The notes under the pieces: generated by a model
Seen by the model: the letters and a program-made list of their open reading frames with translations, nothing else
Told to the model about the DNA's origin: nothing
The model's database searches: none
Made by a program: the position numbers and the translations under genes
Assembly: GCF_026013415.1 (NCBI RefSeq)
Contig: NZ_JAPDOK010000011.1
Coordinates: 1 to 64,000 of the forward strand
DNA from: Sphingomonas caeni
GTDB taxonomy: Bacteria; Pseudomonadota; Alphaproteobacteria; Sphingomonadales; Sphingomonadaceae
Direction of reading: 5' to 3'
Length of the DNA stretch: 64,000 nt
Shown here: piece after piece, positions 8,388 through 16,129 of the stretch
How the letters are laid out: each line of letters starts with the position of its first letter
Position numbering within the stretch: position 1 is the first letter of the stretch

Positions 8388-9539
8388 TTAACCGCCCCCT
8401 GCAACGCCAGTCGAGTGCAGACCGTGGCGGGCGGCAACGCTCGCGAGGAATTCGAGGCGATGGGCCTCGATCGCCGTGCCGGTGAGGAAGGTCAGGTCGT
8501 CGATCACGCGCCGGTTGGTCCACTCCCGCGCGAAGGCGATGATGCGGCCGATATTGGCGGCGACATTGTCCTCGGCGTTGCCGATCGGGAGGACATAGGG
8601 CGCGGTGTTGAGCTCGGCCTGCGCCTCGCGATAGCCGATCACCACCGCGAGCCGGTGCATCAGATAGTCGCGGACCTTGAGCGGGCAGGCCTCTTCCATT
8701 GTCTTGCGGTGGAGCGCGAGCGTGCCGAAGCCGATGTCGCAGCGGGCGTAGAGCGTCGAAAGGGCCGCCGCATCGAGCATGCCGTGGAAGGCCATGTTGG
8801 CGGGGGCGCCGGGAAAGTCCTTCGCCTCCATGCCCGCGATGTTGAAGCGGCTCTTCGGCATTGCCGCCGCCAGCGGAAAGAGTTTGTCGACGCCGTGCCA
8901 ATTGGCGTCGGTCCCCAGGGTCATCGGCGATCCGGTGAAGACGAATTCGGGCTCGCTATTGCCGGTGGGGACGGGGTCGAGCGGATCGGCCCAGAGCGGG
9001 TTGCCGATGATCGCGGCGGGCTTTTTCGCCCAGGCCTCGTGGTCGGCGATCTCCTGCGTCATGCAGACGAAGCCGCCGACCGAGCCGAGCACGCGGCGGC
9101 GGGTCGCTTCCTGGAAGCGGCGGAAGGTGCCGCCCCACAGTGCATTCTCGGCGCCCTCATACGTGTTGATCTCGGCGACCGAGGGCCAGGCACGCAGGAT
9201 GGAGCCGAGCCCCGGATACCAGGGGCCGTTCTGGCGGTAATAGACGATGTCGGGCGCGAACGCCTTCAGCGCCGCGCGGAGTTTCGGCACGCTGACGATC
9301 TTGTTGAGGAAGCCGAGCCGGGCTTTGGGATAACGGTCGAGCTGCGCCTGGGTGAAGCTGCCGATCACCCGGCCGTGCTCGGCGAAGCCCGGCGCAGTGG
9401 GGGCGTCGCGGGGCGGGACGACGGTGAAGATCTCCGCATCGTGGCCCGCCGCGCGCCACGCTGCGATCTGGCCGACCATCTTCCGCAACACGCCGCTTTC
9501 GGCATAGGGCGGCCATTCGGTGAGATAGGCGATGCGCAT
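8388..9539 (-). CDS. GT4-like glycosyltransferase
   Basis: 383 aa from the ATG at 9539, which shares one base with the upstream stop (TGATG). MRIAYLTEWPPYAESGVLRK is a typical GT-B N-terminus. The donor domain is less canonical: FVFTGSPMTLGTDANWHGVD and PLKVRDYLMHRLAVVIGYRE stand where the usual GRL and E-x7-E motifs would be. It is the last gene of the leftward operon that begins with asnB near 17,931. It is likely a glycosyltransferase for the same glycan, with more uncertainty than its neighbours. Confidence 0.75.
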   Translation of the reverse strand: MRIAYLTEWPPYAESGVLRKMVGQIAAWRAAGHDAEIFTVVPPRDAPTAPGFAEHGRVIGSFTQAQLDRYPKARLGFLNKIVSVPKLRAALKAFAPDIVYYRQNGPWYPGLGSILRAWPSVAEINTYEGAENALWGGTFRRFQEATRRRVLGSVGGFVCMTQEIADHEAWAKKPAAIIGNPLWADPLDPVPTGNSEPEFVFTGSPMTLGTDANWHGVDKLFPLAAAMPKSRFNIAGMEAKDFPGAPANMAFHGMLDAAALSTLYARCDIGFGTLALHRKTMEEACPLKVRDYLMHRLAVVIGYREAQAELNTAPYVLPIGNAEDNVAANIGRIIAFAREWTNRRVIDDLTFLTGTAIEAHRLEFLASVAARHGLHSTGVAGGG

Positions 9540-10675
9540 CAGCCGCGCGCGCGCTTGACGCTGCGATAGACATTCTTGGCGGCGCGGGCGACCGGGCCTT
9601 CGAGCCGTTTCCCCCAGCTGTCGAAATCGTCGAAGAAGGCGGGCGGCGCGGCCATGATCGCGTCGAGCTCGGCGCGGGTGAAGCCCAGTTTTTTGGCGAC
9701 GAAATCGCAATCCTCCTCCTGCAGCGCCTCGTCATAGGTCGGCTGCTGGAGCTGCGCGCGGGCCTGATCGCGGCTGATCTGGCCGGTCGAGATCAGGCTG
9801 GAGAGGTGCATCTTGCGCTTGTCGAAATCGAACTTGCGCGGGAGGTAGACGCCCTGGAACCAGCGCGTGAACACGCTCTCGTGATGCTTGCCGCCATAAT
9901 CCTTCCAGCCGAGATCGCTCTCGATCCGGGCGAGCGCCTTTTCGCGGCTGTAATCGGCGAAGTTGAGGATATCGATCGTGTCGACGAAGCCGCCGCGGAA
10001 CAGCTGGAGGAATTGCAGGAAGTTGAGGTGGGGGAAGGTCTTGACCTTGCCCGATCCGAATTTGGCGTGGACGTCGTGGATATAGCCATAATCCATGTGC
10101 CCCTGCGACCAGCGCGGGGGATGGTGGCTTTCGGTGTTGACGTTGCCGCCGCGCATCACGGTGCGGATGCCGAACTTCTGCGCGACGCTGAACATGATCG
10201 CGTTGATCGCGTGATCGGTGGGGACCTCGACATCGGGGACCGACGCCTTGAGGAAGGCGCGCTGGATGTCCTTATACTCCTCCCAGTCGATGACATGGGT
10301 GTAGAGGTCGATATCGAGCGCCTCGATCTGGTGGGCGATGTTGCTGACCGCGATCACCGAGTTCCAGCCATTGTCGAGATGGACCGCGAGCGGGCGCAGG
10401 CCGAGGTCCTTGACCAGCCAGGCGGTGTAGCTGCTGTCGACGCCGCCGCTGACGCCGATGATGCAGTCGTACGGCTTGTCGCGGTTCTGGCGCTTGATGT
10501 CCTCGGCGATGGCTTCGAGCCGGTTGCGGCCGTCTTCCCCGTGAAACACGTCGGTGGCGATCGCGCGGAGATGCTCGTGGCAATGGTTGCACACGCCGTC
10601 GGCGTCGAAGACGATGTCCGGATCGGTGGTGTCCATCACGCAGCGCGCGCAGACGCGGTAGGAGAGGCCGGCCAT
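9539..10675 (-). CDS. N-acetyl sugar amidotransferase (WbpG/PseA-like)
   Basis: 378 aa. The N-terminus has two CxxC pairs (CARC near residue 9, CNHC near residue 29), then the PP-loop IIGVSGGVDSSYTAWLVKDL that binds ATP for adenylation. The C-terminal region (GWKDYGGKHHESVFTRWFQG) is conserved in the family. In Pseudomonas aeruginosa WbpG, with HisH2 and HisF2 as ammonia source, makes an amidino group on a diacetamido-mannuronic acid; PseA/LegF act on nonulosonic acids. The next two genes are exactly those partners and are coupled by TGATG and GTGA overlaps. Confidence 0.9.
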   Translation of the reverse strand: MAGLSYRVCARCVMDTTDPDIVFDADGVCNHCHEHLRAIATDVFHGEDGRNRLEAIAEDIKRQNRDKPYDCIIGVSGGVDSSYTAWLVKDLGLRPLAVHLDNGWNSVIAVSNIAHQIEALDIDLYTHVIDWEEYKDIQRAFLKASVPDVEVPTDHAINAIMFSVAQKFGIRTVMRGGNVNTESHHPPRWSQGHMDYGYIHDVHAKFGSGKVKTFPHLNFLQFLQLFRGGFVDTIDILNFADYSREKALARIESDLGWKDYGGKHHESVFTRWFQGVYLPRKFDFDKRKMHLSSLISTGQISRDQARAQLQQPTYDEALQEEDCDFVAKKLGFTRAELDAIMAAPPAFFDDFDSWGKRLEGPVARAAKNVYRSVKRARG

Positions 10676-11454
10676 CAGGCGCTCGTAGGTGCGGCGAGCA
10701 ATTCCCGCAATCGCGGACGCTTGGGATAGTTGACCAGCACCGCGCGGTGGGGTCCCTTGTAGATGAACAGGCTGCCGGCGGCGGCCGCCGAAGCGCCGGC
10801 GTCGATCGCCTGGCGGATATGCGGCAGCTCGCCCGCGCCGCCATGCGCGATGACGGGGATCGGGACGGCGGCGCTGACCGCGCGGACCAGATCGAGGTCG
10901 TAGCCCTGGTAGGTGCCCTCGCGATCGACCGAGGTGAGCAGGATCTCGCCCGCGCCGAGATCGGCGGCGCGCTTGGCCAGCTCGACCGGATCGTACGCGG
11001 TCTTGCGGCTGCCGCTGCGGATCATCGTGCGGGGCTTGCCGAGCCAGTCCTTGCGGACGTCGATCCCGGCGACCACCGCCTGCTCGCCGAACGTGTCGGC
11101 GATCTCGCGGACCAGCTCGGGCTTTTCGACCAAAGCGGTGGTGAGCGCGACCTTCTCGACGCCGGATTTGAACAGGCGCGCGGCTTGTTCGAAGCTCGTC
11201 ACTCCGCCGCCATAGCAGATCGGCATGAACGCCTCGCCGGCGATCTCGGCGATGCGTTCGTACTGGGGCTCCCGGCCCCTGGGGGTCGCGTCGATATCGA
11301 GGAAGATCAGCTCGTCGACCTCGAGATCGTTGAACAGGCGGACGGCGTTGATCGGGTCGCCGATATATTTGGCGTCCTTGAAGCGGACCGTCTTCACCAG
11401 CCCCTCGCCGCGCAACAGAAGCGCGGGGATCACGCGGGCGCTGTTGCCGATCAC
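10675..11454 (-). CDS. HisF2-like cyclase subunit of sugar amidotransferase
   Basis: 259 aa TIM barrel of the HisF family, starting at a GTG that overlaps the HisH-like stop (GTGA). The first strand reads ARVIPALLLRGEGLVKTVRF: canonical HisF has a catalytic Asp (the CLDV motif) where this has Leu. The second catalytic Asp is kept in VVAGIDVRKDW. Loss of the first is the pattern of HisF2 proteins in O-antigen loci, where the protein channels ammonia from HisH to WbpG instead of making histidine precursors. Phosphate-binding glycines (AHGGAG, AAAGSLF) remain. Confidence 0.88.
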   Translation of the reverse strand: MIGNSARVIPALLLRGEGLVKTVRFKDAKYIGDPINAVRLFNDLEVDELIFLDIDATPRGREPQYERIAEIAGEAFMPICYGGGVTSFEQAARLFKSGVEKVALTTALVEKPELVREIADTFGEQAVVAGIDVRKDWLGKPRTMIRSGSRKTAYDPVELAKRAADLGAGEILLTSVDREGTYQGYDLDLVRAVSAAVPIPVIAHGGAGELPHIRQAIDAGASAAAAGSLFIYKGPHRAVLVNYPKRPRLRELLAAPTSA

Positions 11455-12065
11455 AGGCCGGGCACCTTCTCGATGAAGTTGCGGATGAAGGTGAGGCCGT
11501 ATTTGTGGCTCTTCTCGGGGTGGCACTGGATGCCCCAGACATTGCCGCGGCGGACCACCGAATCGAACTCGCCGCCATAATCGGTGCGCGCGAGAACGTC
11601 CGCGCGATCAGTAGCTTCAGCGTAGTAGCTGTGGACAAAATAGAAGCGGGCTTCGTCCTCGAGGCCCTGGGTGAGGACGTCCGGCCGGGTGAAGTGAAGG
11701 TCGTTCCAGCCCATGTGCGGGACCTTGAGCGGGGCGGGCAGGACGAAGCGGCGGACCTCGCCCGCGATCCAGCCCAGCCCGGCGGCATCGCCCTCCTCGC
11801 TGTGGCTCAGCAGCAGCTGCATGCCGAGGCAGATGCCGAGGATCGGGGCGCCGCGGGTGTGGGCCGCGTCGAGCGCGGCGCGGATGCCGCTGGCGTTCAA
11901 CCGCTCCATCGCGCGGCCGAAATGGCCGACGCCGGGGAGGATCAGCTTGGCGGCGGCGGCGATGCGTTCGGGGTCGGCGGAGATCTCGGCCTTGCCGCCC
12001 GCCTTTTTACAGATGTTGGCGACCGAGCCGATATTGCCGGCGTCATAATCGACGATGACGATCAT
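11451..12065 (-). CDS. HisH2-like glutamine amidotransferase
   Basis: 204 aa class I glutaminase. The nucleophile lies in GICLGMQLLLSHSEEG (Cys near residue 80) and the His-Glu pair in WGIQCHPEKSHKYG near residue 188, so the triad is complete. The N-terminus IVDYDAGNIGSVANICKKAG is the HisH hallmark. Glutamine is hydrolysed and ammonia tunnelled through the HisF2-like barrel encoded by the next gene to the WbpG-like enzyme. Its place in a glycan operon, and the altered HisF active site, argue against a role in histidine synthesis. Confidence 0.9.
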   Translation of the reverse strand: MIVIVDYDAGNIGSVANICKKAGGKAEISADPERIAAAAKLILPGVGHFGRAMERLNASGIRAALDAAHTRGAPILGICLGMQLLLSHSEEGDAAGLGWIAGEVRRFVLPAPLKVPHMGWNDLHFTRPDVLTQGLEDEARFYFVHSYYAEATDRADVLARTDYGGEFDSVVRRGNVWGIQCHPEKSHKYGLTFIRNFIEKVPGL

Positions 12066-13288
12066 GGCGTCACCGGCAGGCTGGCGATGGCGTCGGCGAC
12101 CTTCGCGGCGTTGGCGCGGATATCGTATTGGGTGCGGACCAGCTCGGCGCTGGCGTGGCGCTTGGCGAGCCTCATCGCAGGGTCCGCCGAGGCGAAAGCG
12201 GCGATCGTTGCCCAGATGGCGGCGGGGCTGGCATCGGCGGGGATCAGGCATCCCGTGGCATCGGTGACAAGCTCGCGCGTGCCGCCGACATCGGTGGCGA
12301 GTGTGGGGACGCCCGCGGCCATCGCCTCCATGATCGCGACGGGGACGCCCTCGCTCTCGCTGACGTTGAGGAACAGGTCGTAAGGCGTTGATTGATAGTG
12401 TTCGGGAACCTCGGGCGGGAGCATCGCGCCCTTGAGTTCGACCGTGACATTGGCGGGGAGCTTGGCAGCGAGCTCGCGCAGGCGCGCGAGTTCGGGGCCG
12501 TCGCCGATATGCGTCCAGCGGACCGGGATGGCGGCGGCGGCGAGCGCCTCGGCGATCAGGTGGAGGCGCTTGACGGGCTTGGCGTGGGCGCAGGAGATGA
12601 GCTTGAGCACGCCGTCCTCGGCATGCGGGCCCGGCGGGCGCGGGAGGGTGCCGAGGCGGAGGCAGGCGATCTTGTGCGCCTGCGCCGGGAAGCGGCGGGC
12701 GAGATCATCGACGCCGTCCTGCGAGACCGGGGCGATCCGGCCCGCCGCGCGGACGATCGCCGAGTGGAAGGGCATGTAGCCGCCATTGGTCTCGGGATAG
12801 AGGTCGTAGCGGTGCATCCGCACCAGCGCCGCGGCCTGTTGTTCGCGCGGGAGCAGGGGGAGGATGTCGGCGTAGCCGCGGCCCCAGAAGAAGTAGAGAT
12901 GGCTGCCCGGAAGCAGCGGCGCGACATGGTTGCGATAGGTATCGCTCGCCATCAGCGCGTTGAGATCGCGCCACGAGCGGGCGAGATACTTGATCCGCGC
13001 GGGAGCGAGGCCGGCGTCGTTGAGCGACGGGTGGGTGATCAGGCTCGCGAAATCGCCAAGGCCCAGCCGGCCGCCGGGCGCCTGGCCGGGGGCGAAGATC
13101 GGGGGAAGGATGTTGACGTTTACCGGCAGGTTCGGGTCCGGATCGTCGCACAGCGCCAGCCGCGCGGCGACATGGACCTCGTCGAACCGCTCGGCGAACA
13201 GCTCCAGCTCGAACCGCTTCCATTCGTCGGCCCGCGCATAGGGGTAGCAATCGGTGAACATCACCAGCCGGGTCACCCTGCCGGTCAC
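12062..13288 (-). CDS. GT4-like glycosyltransferase
   Basis: 408 aa from the GTG at 13,288, which overlaps the upstream TGA (GTGA); the longer open frame is a shadow of the methyltransferase gene. FTDCYPYARADEWKRFELEL begins the N-terminal domain. The C-terminal domain has LISCAHAKPVKRLHLIAEAL, HIGDGPELARLRELA and SESEGVPVAIMEAMAAGVP with the family 4 E-x7-E. The SCxxxKPVKR form is common in amylovoran/WcaL-type transferases. It ends in an ATGA overlap with the HisH-like gene. Confidence 0.87.
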   Translation of the reverse strand: MTGRVTRLVMFTDCYPYARADEWKRFELELFAERFDEVHVAARLALCDDPDPNLPVNVNILPPIFAPGQAPGGRLGLGDFASLITHPSLNDAGLAPARIKYLARSWRDLNALMASDTYRNHVAPLLPGSHLYFFWGRGYADILPLLPREQQAAALVRMHRYDLYPETNGGYMPFHSAIVRAAGRIAPVSQDGVDDLARRFPAQAHKIACLRLGTLPRPPGPHAEDGVLKLISCAHAKPVKRLHLIAEALAAAAIPVRWTHIGDGPELARLRELAAKLPANVTVELKGAMLPPEVPEHYQSTPYDLFLNVSESEGVPVAIMEAMAAGVPTLATDVGGTRELVTDATGCLIPADASPAAIWATIAAFASADPAMRLAKRHASAELVRTQYDIRANAAKVADAIASLPVTP

Positions 13289-13995
13289 GGCGCGAGCAAT
13301 CCGATCAGCGTCTCGCGCAGCATCGGGTGGCGGCGCTGGAGCCAGCCCTTGATCCCGCGCACCCCCGGCCAATCGACATAGTGGAAGCTGTCGAGCCGCC
13401 AGCCCGCGTCATGCGCGACCTTTGCAAGGGTGAAGGGGGTGAACCAGTAGCGATGGTCGGTGTTGATGAACTCGACATCCTTCCGCGCCATCGCGAAATT
13501 CTCGAGGAAGAAGGCGTTGGGCACGGTGACCACGAGGTGGCCGATGTTCGCCCCGTATTTCTCGCGCAGCGCGGCGAGGAAGGCGACCGGGTTGGGGACA
13601 TGTTCGAGGATCTCGCCGAGGATTGCGATGTCCCATTGCGTGTCCCGGATCTCGGGCAGGGCCGCGTCGGCGATGATGTCGTGGACATGGATGTCCGAGA
13701 TGCCGAGCATGTCGCGGCAATAGGCGACGGCGTCGGCGTTGATGTCGACCCCGAGCACGCGGGTGGCGGCCTTGATCAGGCGGGCGTGGAGCCACTGGTC
13801 GATCGGGATCTTGGCCTCGATCGATTCCTGGTGATCGGTGAAGCCGATGTGCAGCACATTCTTGCCGCGCGCGATTTCCTCCAGATAGTCGATCCGGGCG
13901 GTGGCGGCGGTGTTCGCGCCGATGATCCTGGCCTTGAGCGAAGGCGAGAATTCGGCGCCGGTGATGAAGGGATCGGCGGATTTGTCGAACTGCAT
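13285..13995 (-). CDS. SAM-dependent methyltransferase
   Basis: 236 aa from the ATG at 13,995 (TGATG overlap with the transporter gene). GKNVLHIGFTDHQESIEAK replaces the usual E/DxGxGxG loop; VLGVDINADAVAYCRDMLGI is motif II; WDIAILGEILEHVPNPVAFL and HLVVTVPNAFFLENF are the later motifs. It probably methylates the glycan. Chain-end methylation can terminate polymers exported by Wzm/Wzt, and the gene sits directly beside wzt, but such a terminator role is inference. Confidence 0.78.
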   Translation of the reverse strand: MQFDKSADPFITGAEFSPSLKARIIGANTAATARIDYLEEIARGKNVLHIGFTDHQESIEAKIPIDQWLHARLIKAATRVLGVDINADAVAYCRDMLGISDIHVHDIIADAALPEIRDTQWDIAILGEILEHVPNPVAFLAALREKYGANIGHLVVTVPNAFFLENFAMARKDVEFINTDHRYWFTPFTLAKVAHDAGWRLDSFHYVDWPGVRGIKGWLQRRHPMLRETLIGLLAP

Positions 13996-15242
13996 CAGCC
14001 TTCCCCCCGCGCGGCGGTGAGGCGGGTGTGGAGCCCTTCGCCGATGAATTCGTAATCGACCTGCGGATAGACCGGCCCCACCCGCGCCGCGGGGAGCTGG
14101 ACCGCGCTCACCATCCCCTCGATGGCCAGGGTCACGCAATGATCCTCCGAGAAATAGGTGGTGTAGGCGTCGCCGAGGAAGATCGAGACGAGGTACGAGC
14201 CGTCGAGCAACCGCGGCTGCGAGATCGTCGCGCGGACGGTGCCGGTGCGGGGGAATTCGAGCCCGGCATAGCTGCCCTCGATCACCGGATTGTGGCCGAG
14301 GATCGGGCGGCCATCGGCATCGTGGATGATGTAGCCGAAGCTCGGAATGTCGAGCTGCTTGTCCGCATCGTCATAATCGCATTCGAGGACGATATTGCCG
14401 CCCTCCTGCCGCACCGCGACGCGCTTCACGAGCTTGCCGTTCGGGTAGAGTTTCTCGCCCGCCTGGGCGCTGGCGTTGGTGTAATGCTCGATCGCGCCGG
14501 CGATGGTGCCCGAAAAGGCGTTGCGGCCGTTCTGGAGGACGAGGCCGTGGGTGCACAGGTCGCGCAGCACATGGATATTGTGGCTGACGAAGATCACCGT
14601 GCGGCCCTCGCCCGCGACGTCGCTCATCCGGCCGATGCACTTCTTCTGGAAGTCGCGGTCGCCGACCGCCAGCACCTCGTCGACGATCAGGATTTCGGGC
14701 TCGAGATGCGCTGCGACCGAGAATGCGAGGCGGACATACATGCCGCTCGAGTAGCGCTTGACCGGGGTATCGAGGAAACGCTCGACCTCGGCGAAAGCGA
14801 CGATCTCGTCGAAGCGGCGCTTCGTTTCTTCGCGCTTCATGCCGAGGATTGCGCCGTTGAGGAAGATATTCTCGCGGCCGGTCAGCTCGGGGTGGAAGCC
14901 GGTGCCGACCTCGAGCAGGCTGGCGACGCGGCCGCGGATCGTGGCACGGCCTGCGCTCGGATCGGTGACGCGCGACAGCAGCTTGAGCAGGGTCGACTTG
15001 CCTGCGCCGTTGCGCCCGAGCACGCCGAGCACCTGGCCCTGCTGGACCTCGAAATCGAGATCCTTGAGCGCCCAGAAGGTCTCGACATTGCCGGCGGCCT
15101 TGCCGGTCAGCCTGCGGGCGAGCGCGGCGGGAGCGCGGGCGATCGTGTCGCGCAGCGCCTGGTAGCGCATCCCCTCGTCGCGGTGGAGTAGCCGATAGGA
15201 TTTACCGAGGCCTTCGGCGTGGATGACGGGGGCGCTGGTCAT
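13995..15242 (-). CDS. wzt: polysaccharide ABC transporter ATP-binding protein
   Basis: 415 aa. The ATPase domain has Walker A GRNGAGKST (about residue 75), signature YSSGMYVRLAFSVAAHLEP, Walker B ILIVDEVLAVGD and switch SHNIHVL. After about residue 265 an extra domain of about 150 aa follows (KLVKRVAVRQEGGNIVLECD onward, ending near YEFIGEGLH), equivalent to the Wzt C-terminal carbohydrate-binding domain that recognises a finished polymer. This domain argues for export of an O-polysaccharide and not of teichoic-type cargo. It starts at an ATG sharing one base with the permease stop. Confidence 0.92.
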   Translation of the reverse strand: MTSAPVIHAEGLGKSYRLLHRDEGMRYQALRDTIARAPAALARRLTGKAAGNVETFWALKDLDFEVQQGQVLGVLGRNGAGKSTLLKLLSRVTDPSAGRATIRGRVASLLEVGTGFHPELTGRENIFLNGAILGMKREETKRRFDEIVAFAEVERFLDTPVKRYSSGMYVRLAFSVAAHLEPEILIVDEVLAVGDRDFQKKCIGRMSDVAGEGRTVIFVSHNIHVLRDLCTHGLVLQNGRNAFSGTIAGAIEHYTNASAQAGEKLYPNGKLVKRVAVRQEGGNIVLECDYDDADKQLDIPSFGYIIHDADGRPILGHNPVIEGSYAGLEFPRTGTVRATISQPRLLDGSYLVSIFLGDAYTTYFSEDHCVTLAIEGMVSAVQLPAARVGPVYPQVDYEFIGEGLHTRLTAARGEG

Positions 15243-16129
15243 CAGATGATGTCCGCGAAGGTCTTTTCGGTGCCGCGGAAATAGGCGATCCCGAGCAGCA
15301 TCATCACCAGTGCGACGCCGATGCTGATCGACAGCGAGACCCAGTCGAGCGGATTGGCGCCGCGCAACAGGCTCCAGCGGAAGGCGTCGATCACCCCCAC
15401 CATCGGATTGAGCGAGAAGGCGAGCTGGTATTTCTCGGGCACGATGGTGCTGCTGAAGCCGACCGGCGTCACATACATGCCGATCTGGATCATGAAGGGC
15501 ACGATGTAGCGGAAATCGCGATACTTCACGTTGAGCGCCGAGATCAGTAGCGCCGGACCCATCGACACGAACAGCGCGAGCAGCGTGAACACCGGGAAGA
15601 AGATCACCCGCCAATCGGGCAGGAAGCCGTACCAGGCGGCCATCACCACGAAGATGGCGATGCTGATCACGAAATCGATCAGCGCGACCAGGCAGGTCGC
15701 GACGGGGATGATGATGCGCGGGAAGTAGATCTTGCCCACCAGGGGCGCGTTGTTGATCAGGCTGTTCGATGCCTCGTTCATGATCCCGGCGAAGAGCAGC
15801 CAGGGGAGCATGCCGGCGAGGACGAGCAGCGGATAGGGGGTCGAGCCCTCGCTCGGCAGCTTGGCCAGCACGCCGAAGATGAAGGTGAAGATCAGCATCG
15901 TCAGCAGCGGGCGGATGATCGCCCAGCCGCTGCCCAGCACCGCTTGCTTGTAGCGAACCGCGACGTCGCGCCAGGCGAGGATCGCGAGCAGCTCGCGGTA
16001 CGACCAGACGTCGCGCCAGTAGCGCAGCTTGCTGCCGCCCGGTTCGATGACGAGGAGATGCTTGGAGTTGCTCAAGGTGGGTCCGATGGTCAGGCGGCCG
16101 CGCGGGCGGCGGGGGCGGAACCGCCCCAT
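15242..16129 (-). CDS. wzm: polysaccharide ABC transporter permease
   Basis: Up to 295 aa ABC-2 type permease with six membrane spans and the intracellular coupling segment AWRDVAVRYKQAVLGSGWAI before the first span. PEKYQLAFSLNPMVGVIDAF precedes the last span, as in Wzm/RfbA proteins. It forms a membrane channel with the Wzt protein encoded next. The ATG at 16,129 would overlap asnB by 40 bases; a TTG at 16,075 (LSNSKHLL) is an alternative start that removes the overlap. Confidence 0.9.
   Translation of the reverse strand: MGRFRPRRPRGRLTIGPTLSNSKHLLVIEPGGSKLRYWRDVWSYRELLAILAWRDVAVRYKQAVLGSGWAIIRPLLTMLIFTFIFGVLAKLPSEGSTPYPLLVLAGMLPWLLFAGIMNEASNSLINNAPLVGKIYFPRIIIPVATCLVALIDFVISIAIFVVMAAWYGFLPDWRVIFFPVFTLLALFVSMGPALLISALNVKYRDFRYIVPFMIQIGMYVTPVGFSSTIVPEKYQLAFSLNPMVGVIDAFRWSLLRGANPLDWVSLSISIGVALVMMLLGIAYFRGTEKTFADII

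Noticed and set aside
10675..12065. Histidine biosynthesis hisF/hisH
   Set aside because: The first HisF catalytic Asp is Leu, and the genes are coupled to a WbpG-like enzyme in a glycan operon; no other his gene is nearby.
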